Assembly: GCF_037325665.1 (NCBI RefSeq)
Contig: NC_090252.1
Location: forward strand, 72,804,260 to 72,868,259
Length of the DNA: 64,000 bases
Source: Littorina saxatilis
Lineage: Eukaryota; Mollusca; Gastropoda; Littorinimorpha; Littorinidae
Direction: 5' to 3'
Both the position numbers and the translations under genes were made by a program. Shown one piece after another: positions 33,538 to 45,171 of the stretch (its first letter is position 1; the number at the start of each line of letters is the position of its first letter). The notes below the pieces were generated by a model. That model had not been told where the DNA came from, did no database searches, and saw only the letters and a list, made by a program, of their open reading frames with translations.

Positions 33538-34463
33538 TGTTTTTAGAAAAACAACATCTATTTCGTTATTACCGGTGAACCACTCGGTTCAATGTTGTGC
33601 TATAACCATATATTTGGAAAGTAAAGCAACATATCTTCAAATCGGCTGCTTATTTGATTCATTTGAAGACGTCACATTATGGCGTAAGAGGGTTAGACGT
33701 CACGCGAAGGAATTACTGAAAGTCTCGGTCATTTTGGCTCATTATTTTGAGCGGGCCGAGACTAGTTGGAAGGCACTATGGCGGAAAAGAGAGTTATCTT
33801 TTCATGTCTTGGCGTCTCAAATCTTATTAGTCAGAAAGCGCATGCACGTAGTCTCGACCAGCGCGTGGTGTGCTTCTTTCTGAGTACTTTACGTCACAAA
33901 TTGTACTTTACGTACTTGATGATGACGTAAGTTAATTGTATGTGTTCTATTTCGTTGACTGAGCACGGCCGGGACCAGTTGGCGTGAGCGCTGGGATTTC
34001 GAGTTTCATTCGACATGTCAATGCATCGCAGTATGAAATAATACAGGTAGGAGGTTAGTCGATATCGACCAAAGTCGATAAGTGCATTCTTCACTATTGT
34101 ATTGAGTCTGATTTCGTCGTCCATCTTGAATCAAAAAGCACTCTTCTTACAAAAAAACCAAAAACTTCGTTGCGAGCTATGGCGAAGCTTCGCATGTCAA
34201 AACTTGAGAAGCGATGTTGGGGTCAAAGTACCACACCGTAGCTGCGGGTTTTTGGTATTAAGACTTTGCGAAGCTTCGTGTAGTCGACTACGGGCTCAAT
34301 TAAGGACAGGCTTAAGTAGGCTAGACCTAGATCTAGTGTCTCGCTTTCTTGCACAGTGTCACCTATGCTTACTGTGTGTGTGTGTCTGGGCCGTAGCAGC
34401 CCTACCGGCCACTCCGGCCATGGCCGGACCAGTTTTTTGTTAAAAAAAAAAAATCGTCTTCAT
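33538..34463 (-). promoter_or_regulatory. Possible hexokinase 5' region with CRE-like sites
   Basis: GACGTCA/TGACGT-type words occur at about 33669, 33695, 33891 and 33925. On the minus strand an ATG at 34124 in a good context (TCAAGATGG) starts MDDEIRLNTI, and a GT donor follows at 34094 in phase 0 with the exon at 31486. Two GCGAAGCTTCG palindromes lie upstream. This could be the promoter and first coding exon, but the peptide is too short to recognise. Confidence 0.25.
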
Positions 34464-34466
34464 AAA

Positions 34467-35563
34467 GCGGGGCTCACACACAGGCGGAGCAAGCGGAGCA
34501 GGCTGCTCCGATCCTGCTCCGCTCTCCACCTGCCCTCTCACACACAAGCTCCGGTTCCGGAGCAGGCTGCTCCGATCCTGCTCCGGTAGGGGATTCCCCT
34601 ATGATATGACGTAGTTTCTCCACTCGCGCAGTCTGATGGGAAATATTTTTACACGTGGATAAGAAGTGGCGGGAAAAAAAACACCGTGATGTTTACCAAA
34701 GGAGACAAAAGTCTTGTCTTTTATCGCAATTACTGAACATATTTCTAAATGGACTCTGTATAAGTCAGTGTGTGTGCGTGTGTGCCAGTGCGTTTTAGAG
34801 CTTTTCAGACACAAACTATGTGAGTGTGGGGGTCGGGTGAAGAGAGAGGTGGACTAACAACTGTTGGGACATGTTTTAAGTTTTGGTTCTTTTTTGTTTT
34901 ATCGAGTTATATCCGAAGCTTCAAAGATGTTGAATGTGTATAGTTACACTAGCTTCCATGGAATCCATTCTTTTTTTTTTAGATCTACTACTAACAATCT
35001 CTCTTGCAGACGGTTAGACTGTTGCTTTATGTTACGCGCAATATGGCTTTGATTTAGATTTAGTTTTTTTCATTTTGTGTGTAGTTTGATTTAGCTTCAC
35101 TCTACTCAGAAGAAATGTTTTAAACATGATTAACAAAATATTACTTTATGGATGTTTGCAAATAGAAACGTACGTGTGTCAACAGCGCAACAAGTTTCTA
35201 AAGAGGACGATATAGAACGCTCATGGCCGGACCGTATCAGGTTGGGGGTGGCCCCCAATTGTGTTCGGGGTTCATTAGTTGAGGGCGCTAGGGAGGTCTG
35301 GACGTTTTGAAATGTAGATGAGAATATGTGGAATCTAGCTGGCGCGTTCTCCGAATATTTGTCATGATTTATTGATTTTTATTTTATTTTCACCCTTGGA
35401 GGAGATACATGTTCAGGCCGGGGGGGGGGGGGGGGGTGACAGGAACCCCCCCTGGATCCGTCCTTGACGCTAGACAAATCACTTTTGCTTCGCATGTGAG
35501 TCAAAAAGTATCTGTGCTGTAGCTTTTTTTATGTTTTATCTCACCCTCATTTGTGAATGTTGT

Positions 35564-35657
<94 letters not shown>

Positions 35658-36808
35658 TTGATCCCATTCCATGTATTGCGAAGACTTTATTCAGGGTTTT
35701 AGCTAGTACTTAAACATCCAATTTCAAAGCACAAGTCTGAGCTGAGAATAGATATGCATAAATGTGTAAAATAATGGTGATTTGTGATCAAAACACTTCA
35801 CAGGGAAGCTTGTTTATATGTCTTATGTATGTGTCTTCCATCGCCCTGGCAACATCAGAACTCCACACCAGCCTGCAAAAGTATAAACATAAAAGGTGAC
35901 ACAAATGAAACAAATGCAGCCCATAAAAATGCTTAATACTTCTTGACCTGTTGACCTAGTTAGTTAATATTTGGCGATTATTAACTATATCTTATGCATG
36001 ACAAAGGTCAACACAGTGGCGAGTTCACAGGTCAAATGGAGGGGTAATTTGGAACACTTTTGAGTTTTGATCTAGCTGTAATCTTCTTTTTTCAGCACAT
36101 TTTCAACCAAAAAAAAAGGACTAAAACATTACGTCTCCAATGAGTTAACAAGATCGTAAGATTTTGTTGATCTTGTCCGAGTGGATTTTCTGTATACAAG
36201 TGTTATCTGATAGTTACCTTATTGCTTCATGTGTCATTAACGGTGTAACTGGTTGTCTGAGGGATGCATTGACTAAGATCTCATATATGCTAGATGTCGA
36301 AAAACTACTCAAATTACCTGCCCTCGAAAGGGTGGTAACCAAGCTAAAAAAAAGACGCCATAGGAAATTAAGTAGCGTGGAAGGATGGGAGGGTATAAAC
36401 TATGAGAATTGGGTAAGTATATTAATTATACGAAAATTTATTATTGAAATTTTCATTTAAATTACATAGTTTATACCCTCCAAAACTAACACTCTTAAAT
36501 TCTTTAATGCTTAAATCGGGTTAATTAGTGTACGGCTCCATATAAAACCCGAAACGGTTGAGTTTATCCCCGAATTCGGATCCTTTTTGGAAAGAGCCCA
36601 AAAGACAGACCATTTCACCTACAACATTGTAACTTTTGGTATTGGTCATACCTAAGCTGAAATTAATGTACAGCAAATATACAGTGCAAAATGCCGTTAA
36701 CGGTCTTGCAGGCAACTCAGTTAGCTATCCTGCCTATGCAACTGACTCACGAAGTCTCGCACACAGATAAACAAATGAGGGAAGGGGCCTGTGTCGTCTT
36801 CAACCAAT

Positions 36809-36856
<48 letters not shown>

Positions 36857-39110
36857 GCGCACTAATGATGAATATTGCATATATATGCATAATGCAGAAG
36901 AAGACAACTTAATCTGATAATCTATAGATGTAGTGACTGGTGCAATATTTAACGAATTTAAAAGGACGACTCTGAAATGTATCATGTGAACCAACTTCTC
37001 AATAAACAAAATGAAGACCAGTTTAAAAAGTTACCTGTTTCATTTTGGAATGTTTTTGGTCCCATCACATCTCTGATGTACACTCCATAGACGCACTGTA
37101 GTAATAAAAAAAAACTGTTTAAGGAGAAAAAAGATTATGCAGGGAGGAAGAACAGTAAGAACAACAGAATCAGCAGCAACATTCACTAATCTTACTCCAC
37201 ATAACACATAACACTGAATCTCAGTGAAGAGTTAGTGATCCAAATATTTTAATTAAACAGAGAGACACAGAGAGATTGAGAAGGAGACAACAGCTGTGCA
37301 TGTGCGTGTGTGTTTGTGTGTGTGTGTGTGTGAGGGGAAATTTAGTCATTGAAAACTAAACACTTTCTACTCTTCAATATCAAGTCATAGACATAAGATT
37401 AAGAGCCACTGGGAAAGTTGGACATGAACATGTATATGTTGCAGGTGAGGAGGGGGGGGGGGGGGGCTGGAGGGTCTTTGTTGTTTGTAGATTATAACTT
37501 TAATAGCACAAATTCCTGTTTTGTAACACTGTTATGTATAAGTAGAAATGACTGTGGAATAACTTTCTTCTGTTATATCAGTATGATTATTTGCAAAGTT
37601 ACCCGGATCATTGTGGCATCCTCTTAATCCTATCACGTCTGAGACTTTAGTAGACGTGCCTGTAGAGGGAAGGGATGGGGGAAGGGGGTGGAGGGTGGGC
37701 ATAGAGAGTGTCGGTGTAATATGAAGGAGGGAGGGGAGAACCATTGGTAAATAAAACTCTTATAATATCAACAGTTCTGAAACTATTTGAGCACGAGTTT
37801 CCCATTACCACACAAAGGTGCAGATAGCAACAGATGTTACACTGAGAGTGGGGGGGGGGGGACTTTTAGAGGGTTAGTTGTTGGACTGTAGTATCTGAAT
37901 AGCAGTGCTATGGGGTGAGGGTGGTGCTGGGGCGGAGTATGTATCGTATGTAACTTGAATTGGATATTAATAAGCATGATCACTCAGACTAGAGCTAAAG
38001 ACGGTGTTAATCTTCACAGACATTACATAATATGAATTCACAAGCACGTACCTTTTGTTTTGCCCTTGAGTTTGGTAGAAGGCAATATTGAGTGTCGAAC
38101 ACAAGTTGCATTGATCACTGACACTGCGTCACCCTGCGGTCAATCTCCTCTGATCTGCAGATTGCACCTGCACAAACCCAAACAATGTTATGATCGCAAA
38201 AAGCCTGCATAGCTAATGGATCTAAGAACACAAACACTCGATGGATCTAATTAGAGAGTCTGCAAACGAGTCATTTTACGTTGGAAATTCAATGACAATG
38301 AATCTGTCAGTCAATGAAGCAGATAGATCTGTCCCTGCGATTGTTTTTTGCAAGCAGATACATGTTTGAACTTCACTTATCCCGTTATCATTCAACAAAT
38401 TGATATCTTGCATGATGAATTTTGTGCCGAAGAGCTGAACAAACAATCAAAATCAAGCAAGTGGTACATTCAGAAGACAAACTTCAGTCGCAAAAAACAA
38501 ACTGACGAGAAAGAACCTAGCTTAATTACTGCTGTATTGATTTCGGCCAAACCAACGCATTTGCATACTGAAGTCATTCCTCCTTTGATTCCAATCATTG
38601 TACATGATCTTAATGCAAAAATATATACGAAAACAAGCTGATCGAAATGAGTAACATTGCACCTGCATTGAGTCGATTGACTGTACTGCAAAAGCGAAGG
38701 TCGTCTGCGACTGGAGATTTCGAAGTTGAACAGCAGCGTTTCTTCACACTCAGCTGTTGGCTTCCTCGGAAAAGTGAAAAGCGTGACTTGAAATCTAGCG
38801 GAAACCACATTGTATCTTTCCGTTTCGGTATTCTTGTGTAAAATCCATGAAAAAGTTCTTTCGAAAAAGGCGGCCGTCGTTATTTGGGATGCCACCTAGT
38901 GTCACACTACTATTTCCGGAGAAAGTGATGAGTGCGCTGATTGGCTGCACCGCTGCACCGGAGCCAAAAAATAGAAACGTGTCCTATTCCTTGCTCCGCA
39001 CCGCACACACAACTTTCTCCACTCCTGCAACGGAAGTAGCGTCATCTCTCCGCCTGGTGCAGCCTACTCCACCCTTGCTCCGCTTGCTCCACCTGTGTGT
39101 GAGCCCCGCT
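34467..39110. mobile_element. PIF/Harbinger-like element, 4.6 kb
   Basis: Ends are inverted over about 35 bp: AGCGGGGCTCACACACAGGC, then GGAGCAAGCGGAGC at the left, and the complement at 39110. It is flanked by TAA on both sides (34464-34466, 39111-39113), the 3-bp TWA target duplication of PIF/Harbinger. The left subterminal region repeats GGAGCAGGCTGCTCCG. No transposase frame is seen, so it is non-autonomous or carries captured sequence. The interior holds (AC)n at 35568-35656 and 36812-36854 and a small hairpin (GGGAGGGTATAAACTATG, 36386-36482). Confidence 0.85.
35797..38167 (-). other. Candidate three-exon leader inside the Harbinger-like element
   Basis: Minus-strand exons with canonical borders: 38167-38052 (TTTGTGCAG| ... 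AAAAG|GTACGT), 37095-37035 (TTATTACTACAG| ... AACAG|GTAACT) and 35872-35797 (TACTTTTGCAG| ... GTGAA|GTGTTT). The third holds an ATG at 35841 reading MEDTYIRHINKLPCE, in phase 0 with the hexokinase exon at 31486. Alternatively the three join into a short frame beginning MQLVFDTQYCLLPNS and ending at TAA in the third exon. Either reading is tentative. Confidence 0.3.
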
Positions 39111-39113
39111 TAA

Positions 39114-39619
39114 GCTTCAGCGCTGTGTTAGGAGGAAGGAGGGGTCGTGACTTAGATCGCACAATGACAGCGTTAAGCGAGAAATTGTCACTAATTGACA
39201 TTCACAAGTGAAGACTATAGATCTAAATCTAAAGTAAAACTAAAAGGCAAACTGCGTATGCACCGACTGAGACGCATTACTGATCCACTGAGCCATCGCG
39301 TTTTGCACTGAAGAGACATCTGAGTTATCTACCTTAGTTCACGTTGTTGCTGAGGCGGTAAAGTTTGCTTTCGATCCATGTTCTCCGATATGGCAAGTAC
39401 AAGAATGCAGGTAAGCGGTCTGTTTGTGTTTTGTCGAAGATTTTACCGCGGTAAAGCACTAGGCCTTCCATGAAGGTTTGAGGACGGACATAATTTGTGC
39501 TGGCCGGATGAGTATGGCAGATTGACACCAGTTCTGGGTGTGCGTGTGTTTATGGAGCGGGACCGTACCTTTTTATTTTTTTTATGGCCGGACCACTTTT
39601 AGGAGCTGTGCTACGGCCC

Positions 39620-39677
<58 letters not shown>

Positions 39678-39913
39678 TGTATGTGTGACGGAGTGATTGA
39701 GTTTGTGTTACTGTTTGTCTATTTCTTACGTGAGCCTTGAAGGCTTCGCCTCTTGTTCAATGTTGGATTGCTGGGAGGCAAGTCTTCAGGAATTTGGCAA
39801 AGAACTGAACCCGCAGTATCAACGACAACTCGGGGTATCGGGGTGACTAATGTATTGGAATGTCACACGCTTTCCTTCTTTGCCACTACTAAAGCAAACG
39901 TGTGCAAGATGTA
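39114..39913. other. No gene seen; (GT)n
   Basis: (GT)n at about 39623-39692. The words ATGGCCGGACCACTTTTAGG and TGCTACGGCCC at 39590-39620 are inverted relative to GGGCCGTAGCA...GGCCGGACC at 34387-34432, so an older element may bracket the Harbinger-like one. Confidence 0.4.
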
Positions 39914-40059
39914 GAGGTTACATGCCGAGTCTCAGTGATTATTAAAAATAATGGTCGAAGTTAGCGGATCATGAAAAATGCGAGCTTCAGCGAGCTTTTT
40001 CATGACCGCGAACTGAGACCATTATTTTTAATAATCACTGAGACGAGGTGTGTAACCTC
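39914..40059. mobile_element. 146-bp foldback element
   Basis: Palindrome starting GAGGTTACATGCCGAGTCTC and ending with its near complement. The stem includes CAGTGATTATTAAAAATAAT and the centre is GCGAGCTTCAGCGAGC. Length and centre match the foldback at 11882-12027. Confidence 0.85.
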
Positions 40060-41418
40060 TTTATTCCCCCTTTCTTCAGTTATTCAAAGAAAACAGGAGT
40101 TTTTGTGCGAAAGTTTGATCGAATCCGAATCACTCAACCAGTCAACCTGCGCAGGCGATCGATTAATGCGCGGTTGTATAGTTCCGTGCAAATCATTCCA
40201 TTCTGTTAACACTTCTTGTCAGTTTCCCTGTTTTAGACTAAAATCAAGTACACAGATGTGCTTTTATTCTGCTGTGGCGGTAAAGGCAGATATTGTGTGT
40301 TCTGTTTATGTTTTAGTATCGCTTTAAGATAATGTTCTTTCGTCAAATGGGACTAGCAGACGAACTTTTGCACCCGTGTTCCAACGTTAATTACTGTATG
40401 AAGTTCAGTTTTCTGGGGAAAATAGTGTATGAAACCGCTTTATGTTGTTTAAATTGATGAGGTGTGTGCATTTGGTTGCGTGTGATCTGTTTATAAAATG
40501 AAATATTGTTGAAAACTGACCGTCGGATTGCAGTCAGTGTTGTCGAAGAAACTGCGTTAAAAGAAGGGGAACTACTCTTGTCGGCTAGAGTATGAGTTAC
40601 TTGCCTTGGGAATTTGCTTGTGATGAACGGGTTGTGCACGGCAGATCTAGATTCAGAAAACAACAACACTCATGGATTTTATATGGAGATTCATGTGTTC
40701 AGGCCTGTAGTTGTTAATTTAAACGCGGTATGTTTGTATTGTTTGCTCCAGAGATGTATACTTCGTACGTATAGAGCGTTCGGAACTTTTCAGTCGCAAA
40801 AGTAGTACCAAAACAGAACAGCTTCTCAACCCATTGCACTATCGAGGATTCAGGCTGTTGCTGGCTCGTTATTTGTTTGGTTGCTGGGTCATTATCGAAA
40901 AATAACTAGCTCTACAAGTTTACAGAGGTAAAGAAGCAGAGGGGGGAATAATGTATGTTACACGCTTTGGAGCATGTGCAAGAACGGATTCAAACTCGAA
41001 ATCGTCCCTCCAAAAGCCCCAAAATGCACACACGACTTTTATTTCTCCTGCTGTTGTCGTGTCTTCTCTTTACAAATTCTTCAACGCTGAGAATACTGAA
41101 AACGGCATCCCAGACTACAGTACTGTTTCCATACGCGAGTTTAGCTTCCCTTGGAAAGTGGCTCGCTCAGGAGGCCTGTTAGTCTGAAACTAGAAGGACA
41201 GAGTTCTGAACATAGATGACAAAGACCCCGGAAAGAACAAACATTTCGCGGATGCAGACACAGAAAGACGTCATGAAGAATGGAATGCTTCAAAAGATAC
41301 AGACTGTGACGATGACTGTGACGTCATTCACATATACCGAGACGTCATTCATAGTTGTTCGTTCACTTTCGTCAAAAAGTAGATCTCTCCACAATGGCTG
41401 CTCCTGTGTTTAGGTTTA
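40060..41418. other. Intergenic; one possible short secreted frame
   Basis: No recognised gene apart from the weak candidate at 41024. An acidic frame (HFADADTERRHEEWNASKDT, then DCDDDCDVIHIY) is open at 41192-41383 in another phase. GACGTCATTCA occurs twice near 41320-41355. Confidence 0.35.
41024..41182 (+). CDS. Possible short secreted peptide, unrecognised
   Basis: ATG in the context AAAATGC, then MHTRLLFLLLLSCLLFTNSS, which has the basic start, hydrophobic core and small-residue exit of a signal peptide. It is followed by about 30 residues ending WLAQEAC. No homolog recognised. It could be the first exon of a spliced gene or chance. Confidence 0.25.
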   Translation: MHTRLLFLLLLSCLLFTNSSTLRILKTASQTTVLFPYASLASLGKWLAQEAC

Positions 41419-42066
41419 GGCCAAAAAAAAATGCTTTGGTTACGGTTTCATGGCCAAAAAAAATAGGGTAGGTAGGTCGATTAAACTTTTTTTTGTTGTT
41501 TTTTGTTGGTTGGTCCCTCTTGAAATGATAAAAATAGTTTTCGAGAGTCATGCCAAAGTCCAGTTCGAAAGAGTCTTCGGGCTCGGCACTTATTTTCGTC
41601 GACCCAACACATTTTATCCCGAACAGTTTGCCGTCCAAAGTTGGATGAAAATCATGAAAAATGTCCACCAAGGTTGCACTCTTCGAGTACCGACTTATCA
41701 GTCGTGTTTGTTCGATATGAACGCACTTTCCGAATACGATTGCAAATGCAGACGACATCTTTTTACGTTCGCGCAACGAACGAACGCACGAGACTGACTT
41801 CCCTTGGATATGGGAGTTGTAAAAAGCGGAGTGGTGTCCCTTGTCGGGCTTGTTGTTGTCTGCTCGCCGGCGATCGATGTTTTCTCTGTGCCGTGGTGTT
41901 GTCGTTTTCGGTGGGTTTTTGTGTGTGTGTGTGGTTTTTTTTGTGTATACATATGTGTTTGGTTCATTTTATTTTTAGCTTTAGGACCAAAAAAAAAGTT
42001 TAGGGTCGGCCCAAAAAGTTAGGGTCGGTCGGGAAACCGTAACCAAAGCATTTTTTGTGTGTGGCC
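41419..42066. mobile_element. 648-bp TIR element
   Basis: Inverted ends GGCC(A)9TGCTTTGG then TTACGGTTTC at the left, and the complement (GGGAAACCGTAACCAAAGCA) at 42031-42066. Subterminal GTCGGTCGG/AGGTAGGTCG words are also inverted. Superfamily not determined; no transposase. Confidence 0.7.
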
Positions 42067-42130
42067 AATATCAAGCGTGAGTACGCAAAACGTGTTTGTT
42101 CTCTCCTCTGTTGAAGCTGTGAGACATAAT

Positions 42131-42273
42131 CGCCATTACGAGCTAGTCGTGTGACAGAGAGTGTTCTTGCACACTCGACTGCTGCTGTTTCACTCCGGCT
42201 AAAGCCGTCGTGAAACATCTACAGTCTCGTGTGCAAGAAAACTCTCTGTCACACGACTAGCTTGTAATAGCGG
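42131..42273. mobile_element. ~143-bp foldback element
   Basis: The stem words GCTAGTCGTGTGACAGAGAG and TTCTTGCACACGA are inverted. The centre is CCGGCTAAAGCCG flanked by GTTTCAC/GTGAAAC. Same size class as the two 146-bp foldbacks. 42274-42600 shows nothing else. Confidence 0.8.
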
Positions 42274-42601
42274 GTAATGTTAACTCTTACCAGTTCACTC
42301 CCTTGACATTTACTCTATTCTAAGGACAAGCCCTTTCATGCACTCAAAATAACAACACTAACCGTTTATTGATTTAATTATCGTTGCATGTTGACAGATT
42401 TTTAAAACGATCAATACTTTACTTGCTATGAACATGGTTTTTCTAATATATTTTTGGTGTGCCTGTGCTCTGTTTGTCATTGTTGCAAACGTTCGTGATT
42501 GACAGTCAGGAATCGTCGCTAGCTGATATTGCAGCACAGCTGTGACATTTGAGACGCCAGATGCAGAAGAAATTCATGTAATTGTTTTGCTTCAAATCAT
42601 T

Positions 42602-44287
42602 CAACTGAAGTCACCTTCTTTTTTTTTGATATTTAGTCAAGTTTTGACTAAATATTTTAACATCGAGGGGGAATCGAAACGAGGGTCGTGGTGTATGTGC
42701 GTGTGTGCGTGTGTGCGTGTGTGTGTGTGTGTGTGTGTAGAGCGATTCAGACTAAACTACTGGACCGATCTTTATGAAATTTGACATGAGAGTTCCTGGG
42801 TATGAAATCCCCATACGTTTTTTTCATTTTTTTGATAAATGTCTTTGATGACGTCATATCCGGCTTTTCGTGAAAGTTGAGGCGGCACTGTCACGCCCTC
42901 ATTTTTCAACCAAATTGGTTGAAATTTTGGTCAAGTAATCTTCGACAAAGCCCGGACTTCGGTATTGCATTTCAGCTTGGTGGCTTAAAAATTAATTAAT
43001 GACTTTGGTCATGAAACATCTGAAAATTGTAAAAAAAAATAAAAAGTTATAAAACGATCCAAATTTACGTTTATCTTATTCTCCATCATTTGCTGATTCC
43101 AAAAACATATAAATATGTTATATTTGGATTAAAAACAAGCTCTGAAAATTAAATATATAAAAATTATTATCAAAATTAAATTGTCCAAATCAATTTAAAA
43201 ACACTTTCATCTTATTCCTTGTCGGTTCCTGATTCCAAAAACATATAGATATGATATGTTTGGATTAAAAACACGCTCAGAAAGTTAAAACAAAGAGAGG
43301 TACAGAAAAGCGTGCTATCCTTCTTAGCGCAACTACTACCCCGCTCTTCTTGTCAATTTCACTGCCTATGCCGTGAGCGGTGGACTACGAGTATACGGTC
43401 TTGCTGCGTTGCATTGCGTTCAGTTTCATTCTGTGAGTTCGACAGCTACTTGACTAAATATTGTATTTTCGCCTTACGCGACTTGTTTAAAGGATTAAAA
43501 AACAAGTCGCGTAAGGCGAAAATACAACATTTAGTCAAGTAGCTGTCGAACTCACAGAATGAAACTGAACGCAACGCAACGCAGCAAGACCGTATACTCG
43601 TAGCATCGTCACTCCACGGCCCGTGGCAAAGGCAGTGCCAGTGGACTATTGACAAGAAGAGCGGGGTATTCGTTGCGCTGAGAAGGATAGCACGCTTTTC
43701 TGTAGCTCTCTTCGTTTTAACTTTCTGAGCGTGTTTTTAATCCAAACATATCATATCTATATGTTTTTGGAATCAGGAACCGACAAGGAATAAGATGAAA
43801 GTGTTTTTAAATTGATTTCGAAAATTTAATTTTGATAATAATTTTTATATATTTAATTTTCAGAGCTTGTTTTTAATCCAAATATAACATATTTATATGT
43901 TTTTGGAATCAGCAAATGATGGAGAATAAGATGAACGTAAATTTGAATCGTTTTATATAAAAACTTTTTTTTTTACAATTTTCCGATTTTTAATGACCAA
44001 AGTCATAAATTAATTTTTAAGCCACCAAGCTGAAATGCAATACCGAAGTCCGGGCTTTGTCGAAGATTACTTGACCAAACTTTCAACCAATTTGGTTGAA
44101 AAATGAGAGCGTGACAGTGCCGCCTCAACTTTCACGAAAAGCCGGATATGACGTCATCAAAGACATTTATCAAAAAAATGAAAAAAACGTTCGGGGATAT
44201 CAATCCCAGGAACTCTCATGTAAAATTTCATAAAGATCGGTCCAGTAGTTTGGTCTGAATCGCTCTACACACACACACAGACAGACA

Positions 44288-44336
<49 letters not shown>

Positions 44337-44424
44337 CACGACCCTCGTCTCGATTCCCCCCTCTACGTTAAAATATTTAGTCAAAACTTGACTAAATATA
44401 AAAAAAAGAAGGTGACTTCAGTTG
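42602..44424. mobile_element. 1.8-kb palindrome of two 0.9-kb repeat units
   Basis: Two copies of the repeat family (also 58335-59234 and 63686 onward) lie head to head with a 9-bp loop at 43490-43498. Each arm runs from ATTTAGTCAAGTTTTGACTA through (GT)n, AGCGATTCAGACYAAACTAC and GATGACGTCATATCCGGC to CGCCTTACGCGACTTG. The flank word CAACTGAAGTCACCTTCT lies outside both arms in inverted order, though it is not part of the other copies. The arms differ at scattered sites, so the palindrome is not new. No coding capacity. Confidence 0.9.
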
Positions 44425-45171
44425 GATACTCTGCAGGTCATGATAATCATAACCAGTCAAAGAACAGTGATTTGAAAGGAGTCATTTAGGTTTCTTCTGT
44501 GCTGACTATTTACGAGTTTCATTGTGGTTGTATTTGCAGAATACCAAACAGTAGAAGCATAGTCAGACCAAGATTGATTGTGTGTGTCACGATCTGGTGA
44601 CATAGACCAAGAAAGTGTCACTCAGTGGGGTGCCTTCTCTTGGTCAATTGCGACTGAAAGCGCCTGTGCGTGAGTGGGGGCTATACGGCAGAGTTTTGCT
44701 GACAGTGCGACCACGGATGTTTTGTGCCGCACGGATTTTTCGGGGTTAATTCTGCTTTGCGAGGCAGAATTGTGGATAGCTGAACTTGATATGTGACAAG
44801 GTCAGTCACGTGTTATTGGCTAGGTGGTCTGTGAGAGACACAAGGACGGCGCACTTGACACTCAGCGGCAGAAGAAGAAGGATCGAATACGACGGTTTCT
44901 AGAGTATGATGGATTTCACCGGATAGAATATTCGGCACTCTAGGGGAACTTCAGCGAGTTATCACCTTCTCACTGCCACATGTTTTGCTGAGGACGAGTC
45001 GTCAAATCTTTCCTTCGTCGTGCGATGGTTTTCGCATAAGTATTCGACAAGGGGTTTCTGGATGTTGTTGTCACTGTTGACGAACAGAGGCCATTCCAGG
45101 GAGGAAACGGGTTTTGCTTCCACGAGAGTGCTACATTCATAGGCTGTTTGAGGTAATAAATCATTATTTAA

